35,249 nt of DNA from Candidatus Thorarchaeota archaeon (GTDB lineage: Archaea; Asgardarchaeota; Thorarchaeia; Thorarchaeales; Thorarchaeaceae): assembly GCA_004376265.1 (NCBI GenBank), contig SOKL01000033.1:1-35249 (forward strand), in the 5' to 3' direction. The position numbers were made by a program, and so were the translations under genes. This document shows positions 21,922 to 28,993 of the stretch, one piece after another. The notes below the pieces were generated by a model. The model saw nothing but the letters and a program-made list of their open reading frames with translations. It made no database searches and was not told the origin of the DNA. The stretch's first letter is position 1; the number at the start of each line of letters is the position of its first letter.

Positions 21922-23088
21922 ATGGCAAGAAAAGTTGCTGTCGTCGCTGGTGGCCACAGCAAGTTTGGAAAAAGATATGATGCCACAATGAGAGAGCTCT
22001 GTGCTGAGGCCTACAAGCCGATTTACGATGAAGGAATCTCACAGGACAAGATCGACGCAAGCGTCCTCTCATATGCTGCATCACAATTCACTGGTCAGGG
22101 CGCAGGTTCTGCCTTGATTGCTGATTATATTGGGCTTCACGATAAACCACACTTGAGAGTCGAGTCTGCTTGCACAACCGGAACTGCGAGCCTTAGGGCT
22201 GCGTGGGGAATGGTTTCCGCAGGTCTTTACGATGTGATGTTGGTTTTGGGTGTCGAACAAATGAATCGTGTTTCTTCAGCTACTGCGACAGAGTACATGT
22301 CTCAAGCTGGAGACATGCGTTGGGAGTATCCCTTTGGTATTAGCTTCCCTGCTTTCTATGCCCTGATGGCATCGCGTTACATGAGTGAATATGGAATGGA
22401 GCATGATATACTGGCAAAGATTGCTGTGAAGTCTCACCATTATGGTGCACAGAATCCAAAGGCACATCTTCCAAAAGAGGTGTCTTTCGAGGAGGCTAAC
22501 AATGCTATACCCATTTGCAGACCTTTGAATCTCTATGATTGCAGTCTCATCACTGATGGTGCAGCTGCAGTTGTAATTGCTGCAGAGGAAAGGGTCAAGG
22601 AGTTCACTGACCAACCGATGTGGATTACAGGAATCGGTGCTGGTGCATCCTCAATGATGATTCAAGACCGTTCCACTCTGACATCAATTCCAGGAGCAAA
22701 GCGTGCTGCACAAGCAGCTTACAAGATGGCTGGAGTTGAATCCAAGGACATCGACATGGCTCAAGTTCATGACTGCTTCACTATTGCAGAACTCATCGCT
22801 TATGAGGATCTTGGCTTTGCTGAACCTGGAAAAGGTCCCGAGCTTGTCGAAAACAAGGAGAACTATCATGATGGTAGGATTCCTGTGAACGTCGATGGTG
22901 GACTCAAAAGCAAGGGTCATCCTCTTGGGGCGACTGGGGTTTCAATGACCTATGAAGTCCTGAAACAGATGAAAGGTGAAGCTGAGAACCCAACACGACA
23001 AATAGATGACGTGAAGCATGGTCTAGTACACAATGTCGGACAATCTGGACAGTTCGTCAATGTTTTCATTTATGAGAGGGGTTGGTAG
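21922..23088 (+). CDS. Acetyl-CoA C-acyltransferase (thiolase), SCPx/archaeal type
   Basis: Thiolase cleaves 3-ketoacyl-CoA with CoA, the last step of beta-oxidation, or condenses two acetyl-CoA in the reverse direction. C84 in ESACTTGTAS is the acyl-bearing cysteine. VHDCFTIAEL (H283, C285) and GGLKSKGHPLGATG (H333) provide the remaining catalytic residues in the arrangement of archaeal and SCPx thiolases, where VHDCF replaces the NEAF of classical thiolases. The length of 388 aa is standard. ATG at 21922 has GGAGG seven bases upstream; the frame is open upstream but that part holds the promoter. A DUF35 partner follows three bases later. Location among beta-oxidation genes favours a catabolic role, although this type also serves the mevalonate pathway. 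Confidence 0.93.
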   Translation: MARKVAVVAGGHSKFGKRYDATMRELCAEAYKPIYDEGISQDKIDASVLSYAASQFTGQGAGSALIADYIGLHDKPHLRVESACTTGTASLRAAWGMVSAGLYDVMLVLGVEQMNRVSSATATEYMSQAGDMRWEYPFGISFPAFYALMASRYMSEYGMEHDILAKIAVKSHHYGAQNPKAHLPKEVSFEEANNAIPICRPLNLYDCSLITDGAAAVVIAAEERVKEFTDQPMWITGIGAGASSMMIQDRSTLTSIPGAKRAAQAAYKMAGVESKDIDMAQVHDCFTIAELIAYEDLGFAEPGKGPELVENKENYHDGRIPVNVDGGLKSKGHPLGATGVSMTYEVLKQMKGEAENPTRQIDDVKHGLVHNVGQSGQFVNVFIYERGW

Positions 23089-23091
23089 TAA

Positions 23092-23505
23092 ATGGCAGAA
23101 CAGAAAGAGATCTACCTTGGCTACGCTACTGACAAAGCAATAACCCCCTTCTTCCAAAAGTTCTTGGAGGCACTTGAAGACGGAAAACTCATGAAGAGTA
23201 AATGTACAAAGTGCGGAGCTGACTATCTACCTCCAAGACAACACTGTCAAAAAGATATGAGTGACTGTGAGCTGACTGAGTTCACTGAGAAAGAGGCAAA
23301 ACTCTACTCATATGTCATTGTTGACTTTGCTCCAGCGAGCCTGTCTTCAAAGCAACCCTACATCGTGGCAATTGGAGAGTTTCCATCTGGTCTGAGATTG
23401 ACAGCTCATATCACAAACCCGATGGGTCCACCCACAGTTGGGATGCCACTCAAACTAGCTTTTGAAACACAGGATAAGATGACCACTTACAAGTGGCTTG
23501 TATAA
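23092..23505 (+). CDS. DUF35 (zinc ribbon plus OB-fold) thiolase partner
   Basis: DUF35 proteins bind thiolases and HMG-CoA synthase in archaea and help channel acyl-CoA intermediates. This 137-aa protein has an N-terminal helix (ITPFFQKFLEALEDGKLM) and a zinc ribbon starting SKCTKCGADYLPPRQHC, with a further Cys in MSDCEL. The OB-fold has the expected YIVAIGEFPSGLRLTAHI and TVGMPLKLAFE. It starts three bases after the thiolase stop, so a stoichiometric complex is likely. A terminator follows. Confidence 0.92.
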   Translation: MAEQKEIYLGYATDKAITPFFQKFLEALEDGKLMKSKCTKCGADYLPPRQHCQKDMSDCELTEFTEKEAKLYSYVIVDFAPASLSSKQPYIVAIGEFPSGLRLTAHITNPMGPPTVGMPLKLAFETQDKMTTYKWLV

Positions 23506-23514
23506 TACAAGGCA

Positions 23515-23546
23515 GAGCCTCCGGGCTCACCTTTCTATTTATTTTT
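23515..23546 (+). terminator. Terminator of the thiolase-DUF35 operon
   Basis: GAGCC (23515-23519), loop TCCG and GGCTC (23524-23528) form a five-pair stem followed by the T-rich CTTTCTATTTATTTTT. It lies ten bases after the DUF35 stop. Confidence 0.65.
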
Positions 23547-23552
23547 CGTTCA

Positions 23553-23732
23553 CTATTTGTGAATGTTATCACGAAATGAGATACACCCTTTGGGACACTC
23601 TTCAATACAGTTCCCACATTCCTTGCAATACTGAACATGAGCCACTTGCGGTTTCTCATCTAGATTCTCATAGACACCATACCTGCAGGTCTTTACACAG
23701 GTACCACACCCATCACAGCAATTCTCATTCAA
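23553..23732 (-). CDS. 2[4Fe-4S] ferredoxin, 59 aa
   Basis: This small electron carrier has two cluster motifs: CDGCGTCVKTCRYG (C-x2-C-x2-C-x3-C; Arg follows the last Cys where Pro is usual) and CKECGNCIEECPKG. No ATG is available in frame. TTG at 23732 begins LNENCCDGCGTC at the length expected for the family. The nearest ribosome-like site, AGGTGAT, is 17 bases upstream, so the start is uncertain and a rarer codon (ATC or ATA) closer to it is conceivable. The gene converges with the thiolase-DUF35 operon. Between the two beta-oxidation sets it could take electrons from the nitroreductase-like flavoproteins, but this is inference. Confidence 0.88.
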   Translation of the reverse strand: MNENCCDGCGTCVKTCRYGVYENLDEKPQVAHVQYCKECGNCIEECPKGCISFRDNIHK

Positions 23733-23823
23733 TATTGTTGAGATACTCTATCACCTGTCAGATTTACAAATTACAAATACTCTAATCATATGAATGGTGG
23801 TCTAGTGACCTAGACTATTAACA

Positions 23824-24177
23824 TCAATGAAAGGTGTGATCATGCTCTGATAACTTCTCTAGCACTGATGTCCATTGAGTCTGCATTGCGATTGTCTTCA
23901 GAGTGTCTAGATAGATGCGGGGTGCATCCTTTGACTCACAACAAACAATCTTCACGAGTGCTGTATCAATCACTCTCTTGGTATCGTTGAGTCTACGTCT
24001 ACCAGCATTTCGTCTGTAACCTGAGAAAACAACATAGTCTTTCTTGTTGTCTTTGAGTCCCTCAATGAGTCGCGATTCCTCGTGAACAACTGTCTTGAAC
24101 TCATAGGAGCTCTCAAGGGATACTTTCATTGCACTGAGAGTCTGTGTCCAAACATCTCTCTTTTCTGAGCTATCCAT
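23824..24177 (-). CDS. Unknown protein, 117 aa
   Basis: I do not recognise the family. ATG at 24177 (MDSSEKRDVWTQTLSAMKV) has GGAGAT seven bases upstream, and a TATA-like AGGTTAAATA lies about 45 bases before it (24221-24230 on the minus strand). These fix the start, although the frame is open upstream to GTG 24255. The protein looks alpha/beta. A first helix leads into YEFKTVVHEESRLIEGL, a strand YVVFSGY, a basic loop RRNAGRRRLNDTKR, a strand ALVKIVCCES, and a closing helix. No catalytic motif or membrane segment is visible. The basic loop hints at nucleic-acid or phosphate binding only weakly. It is divergent from enoyl-CoA hydratase 2. Confidence 0.65.
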   Translation of the reverse strand: MDSSEKRDVWTQTLSAMKVSLESSYEFKTVVHEESRLIEGLKDNKKDYVVFSGYRRNAGRRRLNDTKRVIDTALVKIVCCESKDAPRIYLDTLKTIAMQTQWTSVLEKLSEHDHTFH

Positions 24178-24310
24178 AAGTTCAATCTCCAGACGGTACG
24201 TACAACAAGAAACAAACCAGTATTTAACCTTGAGAGATTCCAGATTCATAATCACGAAGGCTTATTACTGCCCTCTGAACCAGAGCGACTAATAGCTAGG
24301 AGGAAGTGCT

Positions 24311-25102
24311 GTGTCTGAACATGAACAGGAAGTTCTCTATGAAGTAGCTGATGGAATTGCAACCATCACAATTAATCGACCTGCAAAATATAATGCTTTG
24401 AACGCAACCGTGAGAGCAGCTCTAACTGATTTCTTCAATAAAGCTGAGAAGGATGATGCTGTGAGGGTTGTTATCCTTACAGGTGCTGGTGAGAAAGCTT
24501 TTGCTGCAGGTGCTGATATAACAGGATTCCCCGGAAAGAACTCAAAAGAGGTACTTCCAGCTGCTAAGCAAGGACAAGACCTCAGTGTGTATATAGAGTC
24601 AATGAGCAAACCAGTGATTGCCGCAGTAAACGGTTTTGCACTGGGAGGGGGTTGTGAGCTTGCCATGGCCTGTGACATCCGATATACATCAGCGAATGCA
24701 AGATTCGGACAACCTGAGATTCTTCTGGGTATCATTCCTGGATATGGTGGTACAGTTAGACTCCCACGGCTTGTCGGCCTCGGAATGGCAAAAGAGCTCG
24801 TATACACAGGAGATCAGATCAAGGCTGATGAAGCATTGCGGATAGGTCTAGTAAATAGAGTGTTTGAGTCCGTTGAAGCCCTCCATGAGGGTACGAAAGA
24901 ACTCGCAACCAAGTTAGTTGATAAACCTGGAGTGGCACTCAAACTGGCAAAACAATCACTAAACAACGCTTGGCAACAAACTCTTAGTGATAATCTTGCA
25001 TTTGAGCTTGATGCGTTTTGTCAAACATTCGATACTGAGGATAAAGAAGAAGGTGTAGCAGCTTTCCTTGAGAAGCGAAAAGCAGAATTCAAACACAAGT
25101 AA
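24311..25102 (+). CDS. Enoyl-CoA hydratase (crotonase family), copy 2
   Basis: This hydrates enoyl-CoA in beta-oxidation. GTG at 24311 has GGAGG (24299-24303) seven bases upstream. The 263-aa protein has AFAAGADITGF for the oxyanion hole, KPVIAAVNGFALGGGCELAMACD with the first catalytic Glu, and GQPEILLGIIPGYGGT with the second. The end DTEDKEEGVAAFLEKRKAEF is nearly identical to that of the hydratase at 27160, showing a recent duplication. It stands alone between a divergent unknown gene and the second nitroreductase operon. Confidence 0.93.
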   Translation: MSEHEQEVLYEVADGIATITINRPAKYNALNATVRAALTDFFNKAEKDDAVRVVILTGAGEKAFAAGADITGFPGKNSKEVLPAAKQGQDLSVYIESMSKPVIAAVNGFALGGGCELAMACDIRYTSANARFGQPEILLGIIPGYGGTVRLPRLVGLGMAKELVYTGDQIKADEALRIGLVNRVFESVEALHEGTKELATKLVDKPGVALKLAKQSLNNAWQQTLSDNLAFELDAFCQTFDTEDKEEGVAAFLEKRKAEFKHK

Positions 25103-25123
25103 CAAGTCACGATATTTCCAAAG

Positions 25124-25150
25124 GAATGCGTTTGTATAAATAGTGCATTC
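25124..25150 (+). promoter_or_regulatory. TATA box framed by an inverted repeat, promoter of the second nitroreductase operon
   Basis: GTATAAATA (25134-25142) is the best TATA box in the window. It is enclosed by perfect arms GAATGC (25124-25129) and GCATTC (25145-25150), whose centres are 21 bp apart, about two helical turns. A dimeric repressor bound there would block TBP. The ATG at 25243 is about 100 bases downstream, implying a leader of roughly 75 bases. Confidence 0.6.
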
Positions 25151-25242
25151 GCATAGTGGATTTTAGATTTCAAGTGGCTAGGTATACGTTACATGACAGA
25201 GGATATGCTCTCCTTTTCGAGTAACTTTCATGATGTGAGGTA

Positions 25243-26007
25243 ATGACAACGAGTGCAAAAGGAAAATCGGATAGTGGCAATGAGAAGATTGAGGACACAA
25301 AAATTGCTTCAGGTTTAGGTGTATTGAAACATGTCCGGTCTCGCCGCTCAATTCGTGAGTTCACTGGAGCGAAAATTCCTGATGAACACATCGAGTTGAT
25401 ATTAGAGGCAGCGCGACACGCTCCAAGTCCTGAGAACATGTTGATGATTCGGTTAATTGTGATAAGAGATGACCAAGAAACTAAGGAATTCTTAGCAGAT
25501 ATTGCACATGAAAATGCACAGACAGTATTTGGAATATCTCCTTTTGAGATCACAAGCGGAAGAAATTGGTATATCGGGGATGAATTTCGAGCCGCTGTGT
25601 TCTCTCGACTTCGTGATGGAAAACTCTTCAGGTATCCCGAAAAGAGCGATACCGTCATCATTGTGTGTGCAAGTCATGCTTGGCACGATGCAACCAAACT
25701 CTACCCCAATGAACTCTTTGGTTCTGTTGTAGCAGGTATGGCTATACAAAATATGTGGATGGTCGCATCGGCAATGGGGTATGGTTGTGGTTACGAGGCT
25801 TTGGTTTGCTCAGACTCACGGCACACTCAGTTAATACGTGACAGAATTGGAATTCCACCGATGTGGACACCTTTGACAGCATTTTGTATTGGTGTTCCTG
25901 TATCTGATAGACATCTGGGACCCAGTCGACCACCACTAGAAGGACTATTGTATGATGAAAGATGGGGTAAACCATACAAAAGAATAGCATTCAGAAAGAA
26001 GGAGTGA
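25243..26007 (+). CDS. Nitroreductase-family flavoprotein, copy 2
   Basis: It is a close paralogue of the flavoprotein at 18024 with the same length (254 aa), the same FMN-binding RSRRSIREF and the shared blocks HIELILEAARHAPSPENML, LFRYPEKSDTVI and GYGCGYEALVCSD. The polar N-terminal extension differs between the copies, as expected for a flexible segment. GAGGT lies immediately before ATG 25243, an unusually short distance. The 3-hydroxyacyl-CoA dehydrogenase starts six bases after its stop, so the flavoprotein-dehydrogenase pairing is kept although the two intervening genes of copy 1 are absent. That retained pairing is the main argument that it acts in acyl-CoA oxidation. Confidence 0.88.
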   Translation: MTTSAKGKSDSGNEKIEDTKIASGLGVLKHVRSRRSIREFTGAKIPDEHIELILEAARHAPSPENMLMIRLIVIRDDQETKEFLADIAHENAQTVFGISPFEITSGRNWYIGDEFRAAVFSRLRDGKLFRYPEKSDTVIIVCASHAWHDATKLYPNELFGSVVAGMAIQNMWMVASAMGYGCGYEALVCSDSRHTQLIRDRIGIPPMWTPLTAFCIGVPVSDRHLGPSRPPLEGLLYDERWGKPYKRIAFRKKE

Positions 26008-26012
26008 ATGAA

Positions 26013-27140
26013 ATGAAGGTCAAAAAGATAGCAGTTGTTGGTTCCGGTCTTATGGGAGCAGGAATCTCATATGTGTCACGAGCATGTGGATATGAAGTGA
26101 TAATGACTGATTTAGATGACGACGCGATACAACGCGGTTTGTCTCGTTTCAATAAATATGTGGAATCAGGAGTCAAACGAGGGAAGTTATCACCTGAAGA
26201 TGGTGTGAAGATAATCAGTCAGTTAACAACTACAACTAATCTAAGCGAAGCAGTAAGTGATGTGGATTTGGTCATAGAGGCTGTCTTCGAAAACATGGAT
26301 GTCAAGAAGAAACTGTTCAAAGAAATGGACAGTGCTGCAAAGCCTCACACAATCCTCGCTTCCAACACATCATCCCTTAGTATAACCGAGCTCGGTAAGG
26401 TGACAAATCGACCTAACAAAGTAATTGGTATGCACTACTTCTCTCCTGTGCCCGCAATGAAACTTCTAGAGGTCATTATCAGCAAGGAAACAGACGAAGA
26501 CACCGTTCAGACTGCACTAGAAGTGGGTGAGAAACAGAGAAAAATCACTGTTAAAGCAATAGACAGTCCTGGATTCATTGTCAACAGGCTCCGAAGTCAG
26601 ATTTCGAGAGCGGTACTACATATCTATGAACAAGGTCTAGCGAGCGCTGAAGAGATTGACTCAGCTATGAAAGAGAAGCTCGGCACACCCATGGGATCAT
26701 TGGAATTATCTGACTTTGTTGGTATGGATGTATCCCTCGGTACAGGGAGTACGCTAGAAAGAGAATTGGGAGAATGTTACAAAGTTCCTGAAATACTCAA
26801 GAGGTTTGTAAAAGAGGGAAGAATCGGAAGGAAAGCAGGTAAGGGTTTCTATGCTTATGAAGATGGCCAGAAACGGTCAATTGACGAACCAAAGGGTGCC
26901 GATCCAGATTGGTTGGTCAACAGAATCCTCATGCCATATCTGAGAGAGGCCATGATTGAATTCGAGGCTGGGATTGCATCAAAGGAGGATATTGACAAGG
27001 CCATGAAACTGGGTTCAAACTACAAAGAAGGCCCCTTTGAAACCATTGAGCGTCTTGGACTTGATAAAGTTCGAGAGGAATTGAAAAAACTTCAGCAAGA
27101 GTTCGGAGATTGCTATAGCCCTCCCAAAATGCTTCAGTGA
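26013..27140 (+). CDS. 3-hydroxyacyl-CoA dehydrogenase, copy 2
   Basis: This NAD-dependent enzyme is paralogous to the one at 19695 and has the same two-part C-terminal architecture (375 aa). The Rossmann loop GSGLMGAGISYV, the catalytic NTSSLSI, IGMHYFSPVPAMKLLE and SPGFIVNRL are all intact. ATG at 26013 is supported by GGAGTGA (26001-26007), which also spans the nitroreductase stop; GTG at 26004 lies inside that site. The substrate-binding C-terminal domains differ more from copy 1 than the NAD domain does, which may mean a different chain-length preference. Enoyl-CoA hydratase 3 follows 19 bases later, so the three genes form one operon. Confidence 0.93.
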   Translation: MKVKKIAVVGSGLMGAGISYVSRACGYEVIMTDLDDDAIQRGLSRFNKYVESGVKRGKLSPEDGVKIISQLTTTTNLSEAVSDVDLVIEAVFENMDVKKKLFKEMDSAAKPHTILASNTSSLSITELGKVTNRPNKVIGMHYFSPVPAMKLLEVIISKETDEDTVQTALEVGEKQRKITVKAIDSPGFIVNRLRSQISRAVLHIYEQGLASAEEIDSAMKEKLGTPMGSLELSDFVGMDVSLGTGSTLERELGECYKVPEILKRFVKEGRIGRKAGKGFYAYEDGQKRSIDEPKGADPDWLVNRILMPYLREAMIEFEAGIASKEDIDKAMKLGSNYKEGPFETIERLGLDKVREELKKLQQEFGDCYSPPKMLQ

Positions 27141-27159
27141 TGGTGGATGTGAAACAACC

Positions 27160-27945
27160 ATGACAGAAGATTTGGTACTCTTTGATGTAGAGAATGCGAT
27201 AGCTACAATCACAATAAATCGTATTGAGAAATATAATGCGTTCAACCTTAAAGTGAAAGAAATACTACTTGCAATGTTCACACGAGCTGAGGAAGATCCT
27301 TCCATCCGGGTCGTCGTCATCACTGGGGCTGGTGAAAAAGCCTTCATATCTGGAAGTGATATCACTGATTTTGTGGGGCGCGACTCAACAACTATCCGCT
27401 CTGTTGTAGACCCCAGTCGAGATATTGCTGAGTACATGATTTCGATGACCAAGCCGATTATTGCGGCTATTAATGGGTATGCACTTGGTGGAGGTTGTGA
27501 GTTAGCACTAGCATGCGATATCCGTTATGCATCAGTAAATGCACAACTTGGTCTTCCAGAGATTAATCTTGGAACCCTGCCTGGAAATGGAGGAACTGTA
27601 CGACTTCCTAGGCTTGTTGGTCTTGGAATTGCGAAAGAACTCATTCTAACTGGTGGTCGGATAAATGCTGAAGAAGCATTGAGAATTGGTCTTGTGAACA
27701 AAGTCTTCAACTCGCAGGATGAACTCAGAGCAGGTGTTTTGGAACTTGCTACAAGACTATGCCAAATGCCTGGAGTTGCTCTTGCTTTAGCAAAACAATC
27801 CATCCAGAAAGCTTGGCAACTCCCACTCGACGAACACCTCACTTTCGAGCTTGAGGCATTTTGCCAGACCTTTGATACAGAGGATAAGGAAGAAGGAGTA
27901 GCAGCTTTCCTTGAGAAACGTAAACCTGAATTCAAACACAAGTAG
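27160..27945 (+). CDS. Enoyl-CoA hydratase (crotonase family), copy 3
   Basis: The enzyme hydrates enoyl-CoA and is the last gene of the second nitroreductase operon. It has KPIIAAINGYALGGGCELALACD and GLPEINLGTLPGNGGT, carrying both catalytic Glu residues, in 261 aa. The C-terminal third is nearly the same as in copy 2. The oxyanion-hole segment reads AFISGSDITDF, with Ser-Gly-Ser in place of the usual Ala-Gly-Ala of copy 2, a possible sign of altered substrate use. ATG at 27160 follows GGTGGATGTGA. A T-tract ends the transcript. Confidence 0.93.
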   Translation: MTEDLVLFDVENAIATITINRIEKYNAFNLKVKEILLAMFTRAEEDPSIRVVVITGAGEKAFISGSDITDFVGRDSTTIRSVVDPSRDIAEYMISMTKPIIAAINGYALGGGCELALACDIRYASVNAQLGLPEINLGTLPGNGGTVRLPRLVGLGIAKELILTGGRINAEEALRIGLVNKVFNSQDELRAGVLELATRLCQMPGVALALAKQSIQKAWQLPLDEHLTFELEAFCQTFDTEDKEEGVAAFLEKRKPEFKHK

Positions 27946-27951
27946 TGTTGA

Positions 27952-27957
27952 TTTTTT
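27952..27957 (+). terminator. T-tract terminator candidate
   Basis: A run of six T seven bases after the stop of enoyl-CoA hydratase 3, with no hairpin. Archaeal RNA polymerase can terminate at T-runs alone. It lies between convergent genes. Confidence 0.4.
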
Positions 27958-27967
27958 CGCAATCGAA

Positions 27968-28903
27968 CTATGTTCTTAGAACCTGAAGCTGTCCATCCTC
28001 AAGAAGAACAAGGTCATTCTTGGACAGAAGGTCAATGTGCTTGTCGATCATGATTTCCTCAAAAACGAGATAGGCAGGATGTGGAATTCGAGGGTAGATT
28101 ATTGGGATTTTTGCAAGTTCCTTCACAGTATTAACTCCTTCAGCGATATGATTGAGGATTTGTTCATCGCGGTTTTGGAAAAGTGTCAAGTAACTTTCGA
28201 GATGAGCTTCAAGCTTCTCTGTCACGGGATTCAGAAGGTGACTGCTGATGCCAATTTTGGGATGCAAATCGATTATCTGTTCGATAGACTTCTTAAACTC
28301 CCCAATGTCACTTACAGTATTCCCGTACCAAGGTCCAAACTCGGTGAGGTCAATATCTACAAGAAGTATCTTCTCGAGTCCATTGATACCAAAACATGTA
28401 TGGTCGTGTGTGTGTCCAGGTGAATGAAGAGGGATAAGTTGCACCTCTCCACAGTCAATCGGATTATCATCACGAAAGGTACCATCCACTATGTAGTCAT
28501 TTTGCACATGTGGTAATCTGGATATTAGTAAGTTCGTCCAGTGACCTTTTGATTCTGAATTATCGATACCTATGAAATTCATCATGGTCTGAAAGCTTTC
28601 AACGCCCTCCCTCGCTAATGGATGACACAACACTTCACAATCAGATATTTGTCGCAGCTGAGCAGCGTAGCCCTTATGATCGGCATGAAAATGCGTTAGC
28701 ACGATACGGTCGAGGTCCTCTGGTTGATGACCTAGATCTCTAAGAGTAGAGAAGACCTGCTCTGGATTTGAACCTGCATCTACAAGAGTGAGTATCTCAT
28801 CATCGATTAACAGTGTGTTTGCTTCAGGGAAGCGAGCATCGTTTGTTCCTCTAACTAGATGGACACGAGGTTCAATCTCAACATGTGCTGGATAGTCTGA
28901 CAT
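27968..28903 (-). CDS. Metallo-beta-lactamase-fold hydrolase
   Basis: The zinc motif THFHADHKG (H71, H73, D75, H76), then SPGHTHDH near residue 165, LLVDIDLTEFGPW with the bridging Asp, and a late SSH give a complete two-metal site. The 311-aa length, with a C-terminal helical region of about 90 residues after the core, recalls the LACTB2/glyoxalase II-like branch. Typical substrates include thioesters, lactones and nucleic acids; here none can be assigned. Its position between acyl-CoA genes and glycerol genes would suit a thioesterase, but this is only context. ATG at 28903 is divergent from the FGGY kinase. Confidence 0.88.
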   Translation of the reverse strand: MSDYPAHVEIEPRVHLVRGTNDARFPEANTLLIDDEILTLVDAGSNPEQVFSTLRDLGHQPEDLDRIVLTHFHADHKGYAAQLRQISDCEVLCHPLAREGVESFQTMMNFIGIDNSESKGHWTNLLISRLPHVQNDYIVDGTFRDDNPIDCGEVQLIPLHSPGHTHDHTCFGINGLEKILLVDIDLTEFGPWYGNTVSDIGEFKKSIEQIIDLHPKIGISSHLLNPVTEKLEAHLESYLTLFQNRDEQILNHIAEGVNTVKELAKIPIIYPRIPHPAYLVFEEIMIDKHIDLLSKNDLVLLEDGQLQVLRT

Positions 28904-28950
28904 TAGTCAACTGGGTACTGAAACACTAGATAACTCTCATGGTCGGACAA

Positions 28951-28958
28951 TCTATATG
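28951..28958 (+). promoter_or_regulatory. Candidate TATA box for the FGGY kinase gene
   Basis: TCTATATG lies about 36-43 bases before the ATG at 28994, giving a short leader that ends in AGGTGA. The reverse complement, CATATAGA, is similarly placed for the divergent hydrolase gene at 28903, so the element may serve both directions. Confidence 0.45.
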
Positions 28959-28993
28959 CCGCCTTATTCAAACACAGATTGTAGGTGAACCTG

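Noticed and set aside
21922-23505. Thiolase and DUF35 as part of a mevalonate cluster
   Set aside because: No HMG-CoA synthase gene adjoins them, and all neighbours are beta-oxidation genes; the catabolic reading is preferred, though dual use is not excluded.
23498-23785. Rightward 95-codon His/Tyr/Ser-rich frame
   Set aside because: Antisense to the ferredoxin; its repeated His and Thr come from the complementary cysteine codons and flanks.
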